Shown here one piece after another: positions 29,617-38,913 of a stretch of 64,000 nt of DNA. Numbering within the stretch: the stretch's first letter is position 1; each line of letters opens with the position of its first letter. Origin of the DNA: an uncultured Lachnospiraceae bacterium. GTDB lineage: Bacteria > Bacillota > Clostridia > Lachnospirales > Lachnospiraceae. Both the position numbers and the translations under genes were made by a program. Location: NCBI GenBank assembly GCA_934320895.1, contig CAKRFY010000011.1:20308-84307 (forward strand). The letters run 5' to 3'. The notes beneath the pieces are model-generated. The model was not told where the DNA came from and searched no databases. It saw nothing but the letters and a program-made list of their open reading frames with translations.

Positions 29617-29697
29617 TCATTAACCCGGTACACTAGTAATGAGATTTGTGGGAATTTAAGAGACCAGTGATTTTTTTATGAGGGGAGGTTTTAGAAG

Positions 29698-32600
29698 ATG
29701 GATAATTTGATGGGAGCTTTTATAGCTCCTTTAGAAGAAATAAATGCATATAAAGCGGCGGAGGATGATATTTGCAAAAAAAGATTTCCGTTGCATATTT
29801 CAGGATGTATAGACACTCAGAAATGTCATATGATATATGGATTATCACAGGCGGAAAATTGGAGGGTTATAATTGCAGAAAATGAGATAAGAGCAAGGGA
29901 AATATATGATGACTATCGTTTGTTTGATAAAAATGTGATGTATTACCCGGCGAAGGATGTTATCTTTTTTGGAGCTGATATCCAGGGAAATGCGATAAGT
30001 ACGGAGAGACTTAAAGTTGTAGATGCGATGTTAAAAAATGAGCGAGGAACCGTTATAACTACAATAGATGCCGGGCTTGACTGCATAATGGACAGTCAGG
30101 CATCAAAAAATGCACGATTTGTTATCAGAGAGGCTGACATTGTGGATCTGGCAGAACTTGAGAAAGAACTTGTGGATTTAGGTTACGAAAGACAGACACA
30201 AGTTGAAAAGCCGGGAGACTTTTCAGTGCGTGGAGGTATAACAGATATTTTTCCAATTACGATGGAATGTCCTGTTCGTATAGAATTTTTTGATGATGAG
30301 GTTGATACGATAAGGGCATTTGATGTACAGAGTCAGCGCTCTATTGAGAGGATGGAACAGGTGGAGATAACACCGGCTTCAGAGATGACATTGTCGGAAG
30401 AACAGTTAAAGAATGCACTTTTAAAAATAGAAAAAGAATATAAAAAGATGCTTGAAAAGTTCAGAAAAGACAAGAATCATGATGCGATAAACAGGCTCAC
30501 TGATAATGTAGAGCAGATAAAACTGAATTTTGATATGTATCATGGGCGTATGGGGCTTGAGAGTTTTATAAAATATTTTGATATATCAACAAGTAGTTTT
30601 TTTGACTTATTTGACGAGGAAAATAGCATATTTTTTGTAGACGAACCTGTTCGTTGTATAGAAAAGATTGAGGCTGTTGAGAGTGAATTCAGGGAGAGTA
30701 TGCAGGGAAGACTGGAAAAAGGATATATACTTCCAGGTCAGGTTGATGTCATATATTCTTCATCATATGTTATGGCAAGACTTGAGAGCAAACGGACGGT
30801 TTATCTGTCGCTTCTTGACATGCTTCCTAAGGGGATAAAAGTCAAAGATGAATTAAATATATCTGTACAGTCTCTTCCATCGTATAATCAGCATTTTGAG
30901 CTGCTTATAGAAGATATAAAAAAATGGCGTGCTGAAAAGTACAGGATTTTGATCTTGTCGGGTTCGAAAATAAGAGCTGAGAGACTGGCAAAAGACTTAA
31001 ATGGTTATGATGTACCTGCTTTTTATCGCGGGTCACTTGGCGAGGAGTTAAAACAAGGTGAAGTTATGACAAGTTATGGCTGGCTTCGCAGGGGATTTGA
31101 GTATAGGGCACAGAAATTTGTAGTTGTAACTGAAGGTGACATTTTTGGAGCAAAGCAAAAGCGAAAAAAGAAGAAACAAAGGAAGATTGATGGCAAGGCT
31201 ATACAGAGTTTTAATGATCTAAATGTAGGCGATTATGTAGTACATGAAGAACATGGTCTTGGCATATACAAGGGGATAGAAAAGATAAGAGTTGAAAATG
31301 TCACAAAAGATTTTATCAAGATAGAATATGGTGATGGCGGAAATCTTTATGTGCCAGTGTCTGGTCTTGATGTATTGCAGAAATATGCCGGACAGGATGT
31401 TGCAAAAAAACCAAAACTTAATAAACTTAATTCTGCCGAATGGAAAAAAACAAAAAGCAGGGTAAAGCATGCTGTAAATGAAGTTGCAAAAGAGCTTGTT
31501 CTTTTGTATGCCAAAAGACAGCAGACGCAAGGATATTGTTTTGGAAAAGATACGGTGTGGCAGACAGAATTTGAGGATATGTTTCCTTTTGACGAGACGA
31601 GAGATCAGCTTGATGCAATAGAAGCTACAAAGAAAGATATGGAAAGTAAAAAGATAATGGATCGTCTTATCTGTGGGGATGTAGGTTATGGGAAAACGGA
31701 GGTTGCCATAAGAGCAGCATTTAAGGCGGCAAATGATGGAAAACAGGTAGCTTTTCTTGTGCCAACCACGATACTTGCACAGCAGCATTACAATACATTT
31801 AAGGAAAGACTTGGAGATTATCCAGTCAGAGTTGAGATGCTTTCGAGATTTAGAACACCTGCACAACAAAAAAAAGCTCTTGAGGGATTGAAAAAGGGGC
31901 AGGTTGATATAATAATCGGAACACATAGGCTTTTATCAAAAGACGTAGTATTTAAGGACTTAGGTCTTTTGATAGTTGATGAGGAACAGCGTTTTGGAGT
32001 TGCACACAAAGAAAAGATAAAACAGATAAAGGGTGATGTGGATGTACTTACGCTTAGTGCGACGCCAATCCCAAGAACTCTTCATATGAGCCTTGCGGGA
32101 ATAAGAGATATGAGTGTGCTTGAGGATCCGCCGGTTGACAGACTTCCTATTCAGACTTTTGTTATGGAGCATAACAGTGAGATAATAAGAGAGGCTATAA
32201 ACAGGGAGCTTGCAAGAAATGGTCAGATATTTTATGTTTATAACAGAGTAAAGGGAATAGATGAGATATCTATGGAAATCCAGAAGCTGGTGCCAGATGC
32301 TAATGTAGCTTATGCGCATGGTCAGATGAGTGAGAGACAGCTTGAAAAAATTATGATGGCATTTATAAATGGTGAGATTGATGTACTTGTAGCGACAACG
32401 ATTATCGAGACAGGTCTTGATATATCTAATGTAAATACTATTATTATTGATAATGCCGATCAGATGGGTCTGTCACAGTTATATCAGCTAAGAGGAAGAG
32501 TTGGAAGATCGAACAGGAATTCATATGCATTTTTGATGTATAAGCGAAATAAAGTTCTAAAGGAAATTGCTGAGAAGAGACTTGCAGCAATTAAAGAATT

Positions 32601-33309
32601 TACAGAACTTGGCTCTGGAATAAAAGTTGCGATGCGTGATCTCGAGATAAGAGGAGCAGGCAATCTTTTAGGTGAGGCCCAGTCGGGTCATATGGAGGCA
32701 GTTGGCTATGATCTTTACTGCAAAATGTTAAACGAAGCGGTGCGCCTTTTAAAAGGAGAAACTGATATTTCACAGGAATTTGAGACGGAGATAGATATAA
32801 ATGTAAATGCATATATTCCGAATACTTATATAAAGAGTGAGTACCAGAAACTTGATATGTACAAAAGAATAGCGACTATTGAAAATGTTGAGGAATATAA
32901 TGAGATGCAGGAAGAACTTACTGACAGGTTTGGTGATATGCCATCAGCAGTTGATAATCTTCTGCGTGTGGCACTGCTCAAGGCTGATGCACATAAAGCA
33001 TATATAAGCCGTATACTTCAGAAAGAAGATGGTATAAGATATTATTTATATGAAGGAAAGACACCTAATGCAGAAAAATTAAAGAAAATGCTTGATGAGT
33101 ATCAGGGAAAGATAAAGTATGCAGGAAATAAGGAACCATATCTTCTCTATACTATGAAAAAAGACAGAAAGGCTCCGACATCAGGAAGTTTTTACCGGAT
33201 GCCGTCGAAAAATGTTATAAAAAACGAAAAAAAGTTGACATCAGACGAAATATTTAATATTGTTGAGAGTGTGATTAAAAGTATTGGAGGGCTATATGAT
33301 AAAAAGTAG
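29698..33309 (+). CDS. mfd: Transcription-repair coupling factor
   Basis: 1203 residues, a full-length Mfd. UvrB-like N-terminal module (~1-330, with [14 protein letters not shown]), the CarD-like RNA polymerase-interacting domain ([19 protein letters not shown]), the RecG-like translocase ([52 protein letters not shown]) and the TRCF C-terminal domain. It removes RNA polymerase stalled at lesions and recruits UvrA. GGGGAGG precedes the ATG. The next gene starts inside its last 14 bases. Confidence 0.97.
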   Translation: MDNLMGAFIAPLEEINAYKAAEDDICKKRFPLHISGCIDTQKCHMIYGLSQAENWRVIIAENEIRAREIYDDYRLFDKNVMYYPAKDVIFFGADIQGNAISTERLKVVDAMLKNERGTVITTIDAGLDCIMDSQASKNARFVIREADIVDLAELEKELVDLGYERQTQVEKPGDFSVRGGITDIFPITMECPVRIEFFDDEVDTIRAFDVQSQRSIERMEQVEITPASEMTLSEEQLKNALLKIEKEYKKMLEKFRKDKNHDAINRLTDNVEQIKLNFDMYHGRMGLESFIKYFDISTSSFFDLFDEENSIFFVDEPVRCIEKIEAVESEFRESMQGRLEKGYILPGQVDVIYSSSYVMARLESKRTVYLSLLDMLPKGIKVKDELNISVQSLPSYNQHFELLIEDIKKWRAEKYRILILSGSKIRAERLAKDLNGYDVPAFYRGSLGEELKQGEVMTSYGWLRRGFEYRAQKFVVVTEGDIFGAKQKRKKKKQRKIDGKAIQSFNDLNVGDYVVHEEHGLGIYKGIEKIRVENVTKDFIKIEYGDGGNLYVPVSGLDVLQKYAGQDVAKKPKLNKLNSAEWKKTKSRVKHAVNEVAKELVLLYAKRQQTQGYCFGKDTVWQTEFEDMFPFDETRDQLDAIEATKKDMESKKIMDRLICGDVGYGKTEVAIRAAFKAANDGKQVAFLVPTTILAQQHYNTFKERLGDYPVRVEMLSRFRTPAQQKKALEGLKKGQVDIIIGTHRLLSKDVVFKDLGLLIVDEEQRFGVAHKEKIKQIKGDVDVLTLSATPIPRTLHMSLAGIRDMSVLEDPPVDRLPIQTFVMEHNSEIIREAINRELARNGQIFYVYNRVKGIDEISMEIQKLVPDANVAYAHGQMSERQLEKIMMAFINGEIDVLVATTIIETGLDISNVNTIIIDNADQMGLSQLYQLRGRVGRSNRNSYAFLMYKRNKVLKEIAEKRLAAIKEFTELGSGIKVAMRDLEIRGAGNLLGEAQSGHMEAVGYDLYCKMLNEAVRLLKGETDISQEFETEIDINVNAYIPNTYIKSEYQKLDMYKRIATIENVEEYNEMQEELTDRFGDMPSAVDNLLRVALLKADAHKAYISRILQKEDGIRYYLYEGKTPNAEKLKKMLDEYQGKIKYAGNKEPYLLYTMKKDRKAPTSGSFYRMPSKNVIKNEKKLTSDEIFNIVESVIKSIGGLYDKK

Positions 33310-34324
33310 ATATACAAAAGGTGCAGTATGTGTTATGCTTGCCGCATCAATGTTATTTTCAGGATGTGGAAAAACTACCGGGACACAAAAGAAAACCGTG
33401 AAAAGTGTACGTCTTGAAACGGGAGATATTACACAGAATTCGATTGTTATGAAGGTTGGAGACACAGGCGTAAGATATGAGGAAGTGTTAAATTATGCAT
33501 ATCTTCTGAAAAAACAGTATGAAGGAAGCTTTGGAAAAGAATTATGGAGTTACAAGATTGACGCTGATACAAGCATAGGTGACAAGGCAAAAAAAGAAAT
33601 AGTGAGTATGATCACACAGCTTAAGATAATAGGTGAAAATGCTGCAAAGCAGGGAATTAAGCTAGATGGAGATGAGAAAGATCAGGCATTGCAGGATGCA
33701 GAAAAGCTTGTAAAAGATGCAAATGAAACAGATAAGAAGAAATATGCACTGACTGTTCAGAATGTAGAGGGAATGTTTGAAGATAATATATTGGCAAATA
33801 AAATGTTTTATGTAGCTACAGATGCAGCAGATACAAATGTGACAGATGATGAGGCAAAACAGATAAAAATCCAGTATCTTGAGCTTATAACAAAGGGAAC
33901 AGACAAAAATGGCCGAAAGATAAATATGAATGTATCTGAAAAGGCAAAGACATTTTCGCGTATTAAGGGAATGCTTAAGGAGGCAAAAAAAGCGGAAAGT
34001 TTTGCAGATTATGCAGAGGCAAATACTGACAGCCGCACAAGCGAGGCAACGATCGGGAAAGATACAGAACTGCTCGATAAAGAAGCCATAGATGCAGCAT
34101 TTTCTTTGAAAAAGGGAAAAATGAGCAATATAATAGGTGGAAAAACAGGGTATTATATTATTTATTGTGTTAATGATAATGATGAAGATGCAACTTATGC
34201 AAGGAAAGAGGAGATCATAAACGAAAGACAGACCAAAATGTTTAAGGACAAATATGCAGAGTGGCTTTCAGAGTCAAGGGTGGATATAAGCAATAAGTTT
34301 TGGGACGTTTTTACAATTAGTTAA
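33296..34324 (+). CDS. Peptidylprolyl isomerase-like lipoprotein (PrsA/SurA type)
   Basis: 342 residues. The signal peptide ends in a lipobox (MLFSGC), so the mature protein is anchored to the outer face of the membrane. A SurA-N-like helical region (~45-180) is followed by a parvulin-like segment (~185-310; KGKMSNIIGGKTGYYIIYCV fits the fold's end). It probably assists folding of secreted proteins such as the exported enzymes encoded here. GGAGGG stands 4-5 nt before the chosen ATG; the gene overlaps mfd, so it is coupled to it. Confidence 0.82.
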   Translation: MIKSRYTKGAVCVMLAASMLFSGCGKTTGTQKKTVKSVRLETGDITQNSIVMKVGDTGVRYEEVLNYAYLLKKQYEGSFGKELWSYKIDADTSIGDKAKKEIVSMITQLKIIGENAAKQGIKLDGDEKDQALQDAEKLVKDANETDKKKYALTVQNVEGMFEDNILANKMFYVATDAADTNVTDDEAKQIKIQYLELITKGTDKNGRKINMNVSEKAKTFSRIKGMLKEAKKAESFADYAEANTDSRTSEATIGKDTELLDKEAIDAAFSLKKGKMSNIIGGKTGYYIIYCVNDNDEDATYARKEEIINERQTKMFKDKYAEWLSESRVDISNKFWDVFTIS

Positions 34325-34345
34325 TCAAAAGTTATTGTTTTTTCA

Positions 34346-34374
34346 TTTACATAAACATTGCAATTTGTTATAAT
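34346..34374 (+). promoter_or_regulatory. Sigma-A promoter of cheX
   Basis: TTTACA (34346-34351), exactly 17 bp, TATAAT (34369-34374). It lies 36 bp upstream of the GTG start, giving a very short leader. Confidence 0.65.
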
Positions 34375-34409
34375 TATTTAATGAAACAAAAGAAAAGGTA
34401 GGTGATTAA

Positions 34410-34862
34410 GTGAAGGCAGAACATGTCAATCCATTTATCATTTCAGTTAGTAAGATTATGAAAGATATTTGCATGCTTGATCTAAAGATGGGCAAGCCTT
34501 TTGTAAAAGATGATAAATATGAGGGAGATAGTTCTTTGATAAAACTCGGAATTATCGGTGCCCTGAAGGGTGAAGTTGTTCTGAGTCTCCACTATGAAAC
34601 GGCACTTGCAATTATATCAAAAATGATGATGATGCCTGTCAGTGAGATCGATGCGATCGGGCAGAGTGCTATATCAGAACTTGGAAATATGATTGCTGGA
34701 AATGCAGCTACGGTATTTGCAAATGATGGTATTATTATAGATATTACAACACCGGATTATTGTACTGGTAAAGAACATGATGAAAGTGGCAAACAGATGT
34801 TTTGTGTTCCGTTTACATCTGATATAGGAGAATTATCAATAAATATATTTATCGAAGAATGA
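34410..34862 (+). CDS. cheX: CheX-family chemotaxis phosphatase
   Basis: 150 residues covering the full CheX fold. The catalytic helix E-L-G-N-M-I-A-G-N-A carries the ExxN motif that dephosphorylates CheY-P. The start is GTG with AGGTAGGTG before it. It stands alone between a good promoter and a terminator. Possible partners in this window are the CheY-like regulator at 60655 and the MCP at 55875, but no CheA, CheW or flagellar gene is visible here. Confidence 0.85.
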   Translation: MKAEHVNPFIISVSKIMKDICMLDLKMGKPFVKDDKYEGDSSLIKLGIIGALKGEVVLSLHYETALAIISKMMMMPVSEIDAIGQSAISELGNMIAGNAATVFANDGIIIDITTPDYCTGKEHDESGKQMFCVPFTSDIGELSINIFIEE

Positions 34863-34878
34863 TTTTGGGATTTTGACT

Positions 34879-34908
34879 AGAGAGAGGATTTTTATATCCT
34901 CTCTTTTC
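34879..34908 (+). terminator. Terminator after cheX
   Basis: AGAGAGGAT (34881-34889) and ATCCTCTCT (34896-34904) form a stem followed by TTTC. Confidence 0.75.
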
Positions 34909-34953
34909 AGTGAATTAAATTTAGAAGCGTAGTGAGAATTGGAGGAAAGACAG

Positions 34954-35676
34954 ATGGCAACCTATAAAAGGTATAGGAAGGAAGATAATGTATCATATTC
35001 ATTGGGCATCACACTTACTTTTGAACTTTTAAAATTTAAAACGCAGTATGTAAACAGGGTTTTTGTTCATTCTGCGATGAAATCGGGGGATACATTGGAT
35101 AAACTGCTTAAACTTTGCAAAGACTCAGATATAGAGGTTGTTTATGCAGACAAGATTTTTAATGTATTGTCACAGAAGGAAAACTGTTATGTTATAGGTG
35201 AATTTAGAAAGTTTGAATCACAGCTTGACAAAGAAAGTTCGCATATAGTTCTTGTGAATCCTTCAAATGCAGGTAATATGGGAACGATAATGAGGAGTGC
35301 TCTTGGATTTGGAATGAATCGTATGGCAATTATAAGACCCGCCGTTGATGCGTTTGACCCAAAGGTGGTAAGGGCATCTATGGGAGCAATATTCTCAACA
35401 GAGTTTGTCTATTTTGACACATTTGATGAGTATATGAGAGAATATGGTGAAAGAGAGTTGTATCCTTTTATGCTGGATGCTAAAATTAAGCTTCATGATG
35501 TAAAACCACAGGGAAAGTTCTCTCTTATATTTGGCAATGAAGCAACAGGACTTCCTCATGAATTTTCAAAGATAGGAAAATCAGTTATTATTCCTCACTC
35601 AGATAAGATAGACAGTTTAAATCTTCCTATAGCAGCCAGTATAGCAATGTACGAGGCGACTAAGGCGGACTTTTAG
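34954..35676 (+). CDS. SpoU/TrmH-family RNA 2'-O-methyltransferase
   Basis: 240 residues. SPOUT signatures are NPSNAGNMGTIMRSALGFG (motif 1), LIFGNEATGLP (motif 2) and DSLNLPIAASIAMYE (motif 3), which form the knotted SAM site. An N-terminal ~90-residue region (L30e-like substrate-binding type) precedes it. The exact RNA target (tRNA or 23S rRNA ribose) cannot be assigned. GGAGG is 8 nt before the chosen ATG; a TTG at 34939 would overlap this site. Confidence 0.87.
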   Translation: MATYKRYRKEDNVSYSLGITLTFELLKFKTQYVNRVFVHSAMKSGDTLDKLLKLCKDSDIEVVYADKIFNVLSQKENCYVIGEFRKFESQLDKESSHIVLVNPSNAGNMGTIMRSALGFGMNRMAIIRPAVDAFDPKVVRASMGAIFSTEFVYFDTFDEYMREYGERELYPFMLDAKIKLHDVKPQGKFSLIFGNEATGLPHEFSKIGKSVIIPHSDKIDSLNLPIAASIAMYEATKADF

Positions 35677-35777
35677 ACATATATTCAATCATATAATACT
35701 TAAAACTTTGCAGATCTTATGCTTTATGTATGGTTTAAGGCAGATTTAATACAAATTGTAGAAAGGAAGTTAGAAAA

Positions 35778-36929
35778 ATGGCAAAAATTGATATTATCTC
35801 AGGATTTTTAGGAGCAGGAAAAACTACACTTATAAAGAAACTTGTAGCAGATGCATTTCAGGGAGAAAAACTTGTGATCATCGAAAATGAATTTGGTGAG
35901 ATAGGAATAGACGGTGGATTTCTTAAAGAATCAGGTATACAGATAACAGAGATGAATTCAGGCTGTATCTGCTGTTCACTTGTAGGAGATTTTGGGAATG
36001 CGCTTAAAGATGTACTTGAAAAGTATAGCCCTGACAGAGTTATAATTGAGCCTTCCGGTGTAGGTAAACTTTCAGATGTTATAAAAGCAGTTAAAAATAT
36101 CGGAGATGATGTAAAGATAAATAGTACAGCGGCAGTAGTTGACGCATCAAAATGCAAGATGTATATGAAGAACTATGGTGAATTTTACAATAACCAGATT
36201 GAAAGTGCAGGCACGATAATTTTAAGCCGTACACAGAATGTTTCAGAGGAGAAACTTGCAAAAGTGCTCACAATGATAAGAGAGAAGAATGACGAGGCTT
36301 CTGTTATCACAACACCTTGGGACCAGATAGATGGAAAGAACATTATTGAAGCTATGGAAAAGGTAAATACACTTGAGAAAGAACTTCTTGAGGAGCATCA
36401 CCATGACCATCATCATCATGATCACGACGAGGAGTGTGGCTGTGGACATGACCACGATCATGAGCATCACCATCACGACCATGACGGGGAATGTGGCTGT
36501 GGACATGATCACGATCATGACCATCACCATCACGACCACGACGAGGAGTGCGGCTGCGGACATGACCACGATCATGAGCATCATCACGATCACGATGGAG
36601 AGTGCGGCTGCGGACACCATCACGATCATGAACATGGCCATCACCATGCAGATGATGTATTTACAAGCTGGGGTGTTGAGACAGCTCACAAGTTTACAGA
36701 AGAAGAGCTTAAGGATATCGTATCAAAACTTGCAAGTGACAAGTCATTTGGTGAGGTTCTTCGTGCTAAGGGAATTGTTGCTTCAGATGAGGGAGAGTGG
36801 TTCCATTTTGATCTTGTACCTGAGGAGACAGAACTTAGAAGAGGGGCAGCAGATTACACTGGAAGAATATGCGTAATCGGTTCAAATCTTAATGAAGCTG
36901 CTATAAAAGAGCTTTTTCATGTAGCATAA
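35778..36929 (+). CDS. CobW/G3E-family GTPase with long His/Cys-rich metal-binding insert
   Basis: 383 residues. G3E GTPase core: Walker A SGFLGAGKTTLIKKL, IENEFGEIGIDG, and the CxCC metal motif in NSGCICCSLVGD. After the GTPase domain a stretch of about 87 residues (207-293) is almost entirely His, Asp, Glu, Gly and Cys, and then the CobW C-terminal domain follows (RAKGIVASDEGEWFHFDLVP). The family hands Zn, Co or Ni to client enzymes in a GTP-dependent way; His-rich members usually store or deliver zinc. Here the insert is a tandem repeat (separate entry). It is followed by a second, different CobW-type gene, with a repeat element between. Confidence 0.88.
   Translation: MAKIDIISGFLGAGKTTLIKKLVADAFQGEKLVIIENEFGEIGIDGGFLKESGIQITEMNSGCICCSLVGDFGNALKDVLEKYSPDRVIIEPSGVGKLSDVIKAVKNIGDDVKINSTAAVVDASKCKMYMKNYGEFYNNQIESAGTIILSRTQNVSEEKLAKVLTMIREKNDEASVITTPWDQIDGKNIIEAMEKVNTLEKELLEEHHHDHHHHDHDEECGCGHDHDHEHHHHDHDGECGCGHDHDHDHHHHDHDEECGCGHDHDHEHHHDHDGECGCGHHHDHEHGHHHADDVFTSWGVETAHKFTEEELKDIVSKLASDKSFGEVLRAKGIVASDEGEWFHFDLVPEETELRRGAADYTGRICVIGSNLNEAAIKELFHVA
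36396..36656 (+). repeat. In-gene tandem repeat encoding His/Asp plus CGCG units
   Basis: Within the CobW gene, units beginning Glu-Cys-Gly-Cys-Gly start at 36432, 36489, 36546 and 36600, spaced 57, 57 and 54 bp (19, 19 and 18 residues), each followed by alternating His/Asp/Glu. At DNA level the copies are nearly identical, so copy number probably varies by slippage. Each unit offers two Cys and about ten His. Confidence 0.9.
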
Positions 36930-36960
36930 ATAGATACAAAACTAAATATATACTGTGTTG

Positions 36961-37102
36961 ATTGTGCAAGTATAACAATAATACCGCAGGCACGCTCTCG
37001 CTATATTGTCGCTCGTAGCAGTACATAAAAGGTGAGAAAACCACCTTTAAGGACTGACGGCGACAAAATGTCTGCTAACATTATTTGTTATACTTGCACA
37101 AT
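36961..37102. repeat. 142-bp structured element with 21-bp terminal inverted repeats
   Basis: ATTGTGCAAGTATAACAATA at the left end is the reverse complement of the right end (37081-37102) except for one extra T. Inside, AAAGGTG/CACCTTT (37027-37049) form a hairpin. TTGTCGC pairs with GCGACAA, and TAGCAG with CTGCTA, in crossed order (1-2-hairpin-1'-2'), a pseudoknot-like arrangement. It has no coding potential and sits between two CobW genes. It could be a small mobile element or a structured RNA. Confidence 0.6.
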
Positions 37103-37177
37103 ATAAGATTTATTGATAGTTTTGTAAAATGTTATGCGATATGTGCAACTTATAGTGAGTAAGTAGGAAGGATTAAT

Positions 37178-38155
37178 ATGTTTGGTAAGAGAAAAGAAGA
37201 AATGATGGTTTATGTTGTGATGGGATTTCTTGAGGCTGGAAAGACAAGTCTTGTAAGAGACCTTATAGTTGATGACATGTTTGATGATAAGATCAAGACA
37301 CTTATCCTTGCCTGCGAGGAGGGTGAGGAAGAATATGAGGAGGCTGACCTTAAGAAAGGCTGTGCTGTCTGCGAGTATATTGAGGACGAGGAGTCTTTCA
37401 ATGGAAAAGTCATCCAGAAATTCCTGAAGAAACACAGACCTGACAGGATAATCATCGAGTACAATGGAATGTGGTCGGCCACAAAGATTCCGGAACTTTA
37501 TGATGAACTTGAGGAGATCTGTTTTGACAGAGAGGTTATCATGCAGACTCTTGATGTAGTAAATGATGAGACATTTGCACTTTATATGAAAAATATGCCG
37601 TCGCTGATGGTGGAACAGTTTAAAGTTGCAGAGATGATAATCGTAAACAGGTGTACTGTTGAGAATACAAAGAAATCTGCCATAAGAGGAAGCGTAAAGG
37701 CTGTAAATCCTCGTGCTCAGATAGTATATGAATCAGAGGATGATGCATTTTATGATATGAAAGAGGAACTTCCATTTGATATAAATGCAGATATTATTGA
37801 AGTAAATGAAGGTGACTTTGGACTTTGGTATGTTGATATGATAGATCATCAGGAAAATTATGACGGAAAGACATTAAAGCTTACTGGAATGATTCAAAAG
37901 CCGGATGGACTTGAAAAGGGATTTGCAGTATTTGGAAGATATGCAATGACCTGCTGCGCAGATGATGTACAGTTTATGGGATTTTTGTGTAAGGCAGATG
38001 ACTGGTCACAGATAAAGAGTGGGCAGTATGTGACTGTAACTGCACGCATGGAGTATAAGTTTATGGCTGAGTATGGCGAAGAAGGGCCTGTATTTTATGC
38101 AGAGAAAGTAGTGCCAGCACAGAAACCGGAGGATGAACTGGTTTATTTTAATTAG
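37178..38155 (+). CDS. CobW-type GTPase fused to a DUF1980/YcgQ-like domain
   Basis: 325 residues. The N-terminal ~200 residues are a P-loop GTPase of the G3E class (VYVVMGFLEAGKTSLVRDL), but the CxCC motif is altered: GCAVCEYIED keeps two Cys. The C-terminal ~110 residues (YDGKTLKLTGMI..., FGRYAMTCCADDVQFMGF, ending VFYAEKVVPAQKPED) resemble the C-terminal domain of the TIGR03943/DUF1980 proteins that partner DUF318 permeases (YcgQ/YcgR), which are themselves linked to zinc-responsive loci. No permease gene is present here. AGGAAGG lies 6 nt before the ATG. Likely role: metal handling with the preceding gene. Confidence 0.75.
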   Translation: MFGKRKEEMMVYVVMGFLEAGKTSLVRDLIVDDMFDDKIKTLILACEEGEEEYEEADLKKGCAVCEYIEDEESFNGKVIQKFLKKHRPDRIIIEYNGMWSATKIPELYDELEEICFDREVIMQTLDVVNDETFALYMKNMPSLMVEQFKVAEMIIVNRCTVENTKKSAIRGSVKAVNPRAQIVYESEDDAFYDMKEELPFDINADIIEVNEGDFGLWYVDMIDHQENYDGKTLKLTGMIQKPDGLEKGFAVFGRYAMTCCADDVQFMGFLCKADDWSQIKSGQYVTVTARMEYKFMAEYGEEGPVFYAEKVVPAQKPEDELVYFN

Positions 38156-38182
38156 ATTGATTTATCAGGAAAGGTGACATAT

Positions 38183-38872
38183 ATGAGTAAAATTTTAATA
38201 ATCGAGGACGACGCAGCTATTGCAGAGCTTGAAAAAGATTATCTTGAACTTAGCGATTTTGAGGTTGCTATTGAGTCTGACGGAAGTTCGGGTGCTGCTC
38301 ATGCTCTTGATGAGGACTTTGACCTTATCCTTTTAGATCTTATGCTTCCGGGAATGGATGGTTTTGAAATCTGTAAGTATATCAGAGAGAAAAAGGATAC
38401 GCCTATTCTTATGGTTTCGGCAAAGAAAGATGATATCGATAAGATAAGAGGACTTGGTCTTGGAGCCGATGATTACATTACAAAGCCGTTTAGTCCGAGT
38501 GAACTTATAGCGAGAGTAAAGGCTCACCTTGCAAGGTATAAGAGGCTTACATCTTCGGGAACACCAGAGAATGATGTTATTGAGATAAGAGGGCTTAAGA
38601 TTGATAAGACTGCAAGAAGGGTTTATATAAACGGTGTTGAGAAGAATTTCACTACAAAAGAGTTTGATCTTCTTACATTTCTTGCGTCAAATCCAAATCA
38701 TGTATATTCTAAAGAGGAATTGTTTAAAGAGATATGGGAGATGGAATCAGTCGGTGATATAGCTACTGTGACGGTGCATATCAAGAAGATAAGGGAAAAG
38801 ATCGAGGAAAGTACGGCAAAGCCACAGTATATTGAGACTATCTGGGGTGTCGGTTACAGATTTAAAGTGTGA
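38183..38872 (+). CDS. OmpR/PhoB-family response regulator
   Basis: 229 residues. Receiver domain with acidic pair (IIEDDAAIAE), phospho-acceptor Asp in LILLDLMLPGMDGFE, and Lys in DDYITKPFSP; then a winged-helix DNA-binding domain (~130-228; VSFTTKEFDLL-like segment FTTKEFDLLTFLASNP, and VTVHIKKIREKIEE as recognition region). It should activate or repress genes when phosphorylated. The start ATG is 6 nt after GGAAAGGTG; a GTG at 38174 is an alternative. It converges on a histidine kinase gene, which is its probable partner. Confidence 0.93.
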   Translation: MSKILIIEDDAAIAELEKDYLELSDFEVAIESDGSSGAAHALDEDFDLILLDLMLPGMDGFEICKYIREKKDTPILMVSAKKDDIDKIRGLGLGADDYITKPFSPSELIARVKAHLARYKRLTSSGTPENDVIEIRGLKIDKTARRVYINGVEKNFTTKEFDLLTFLASNPNHVYSKEELFKEIWEMESVGDIATVTVHIKKIREKIEESTAKPQYIETIWGVGYRFKV

Positions 38873-38880
38873 GAGAGGAG

Positions 38881-38913
38881 AGCGGGCAAAATATCAGTTT
38901 TGCCCGTTTTTTA
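38881..38913. terminator. Terminator shared by the convergent regulator and kinase genes
   Basis: CGGGCAAAA (38883-38891) and TTTTGCCCG (38898-38906) form a stem followed by TTTTTT. The kinase stop codon (minus strand, 38896-38894) lies in its loop, so the end of the kinase message and the regulator terminator share the same bases. Confidence 0.85.

Noticed and set aside
31219..31926. 235-codon antisense open frame inside mfd
   Set aside because: No ribosome site and Cys/Phe/Tyr/Ile-rich composition typical of antisense of a coding gene; mfd covers it fully.
36396..36656. CRISPR-like repeat array
   Set aside because: The 54-57-bp units are contiguous, without spacers, and stay in the frame of the CobW gene, so it is an in-gene repeat.
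36243..36876. Long open frames on other frames over the His repeat (Met/Val-rich and Thr/Ile/Met-rich)
   Set aside because: They are a by-product of CAC/CAT/GAC repeats and lack ribosome sites; the GTPase frame explains the region.
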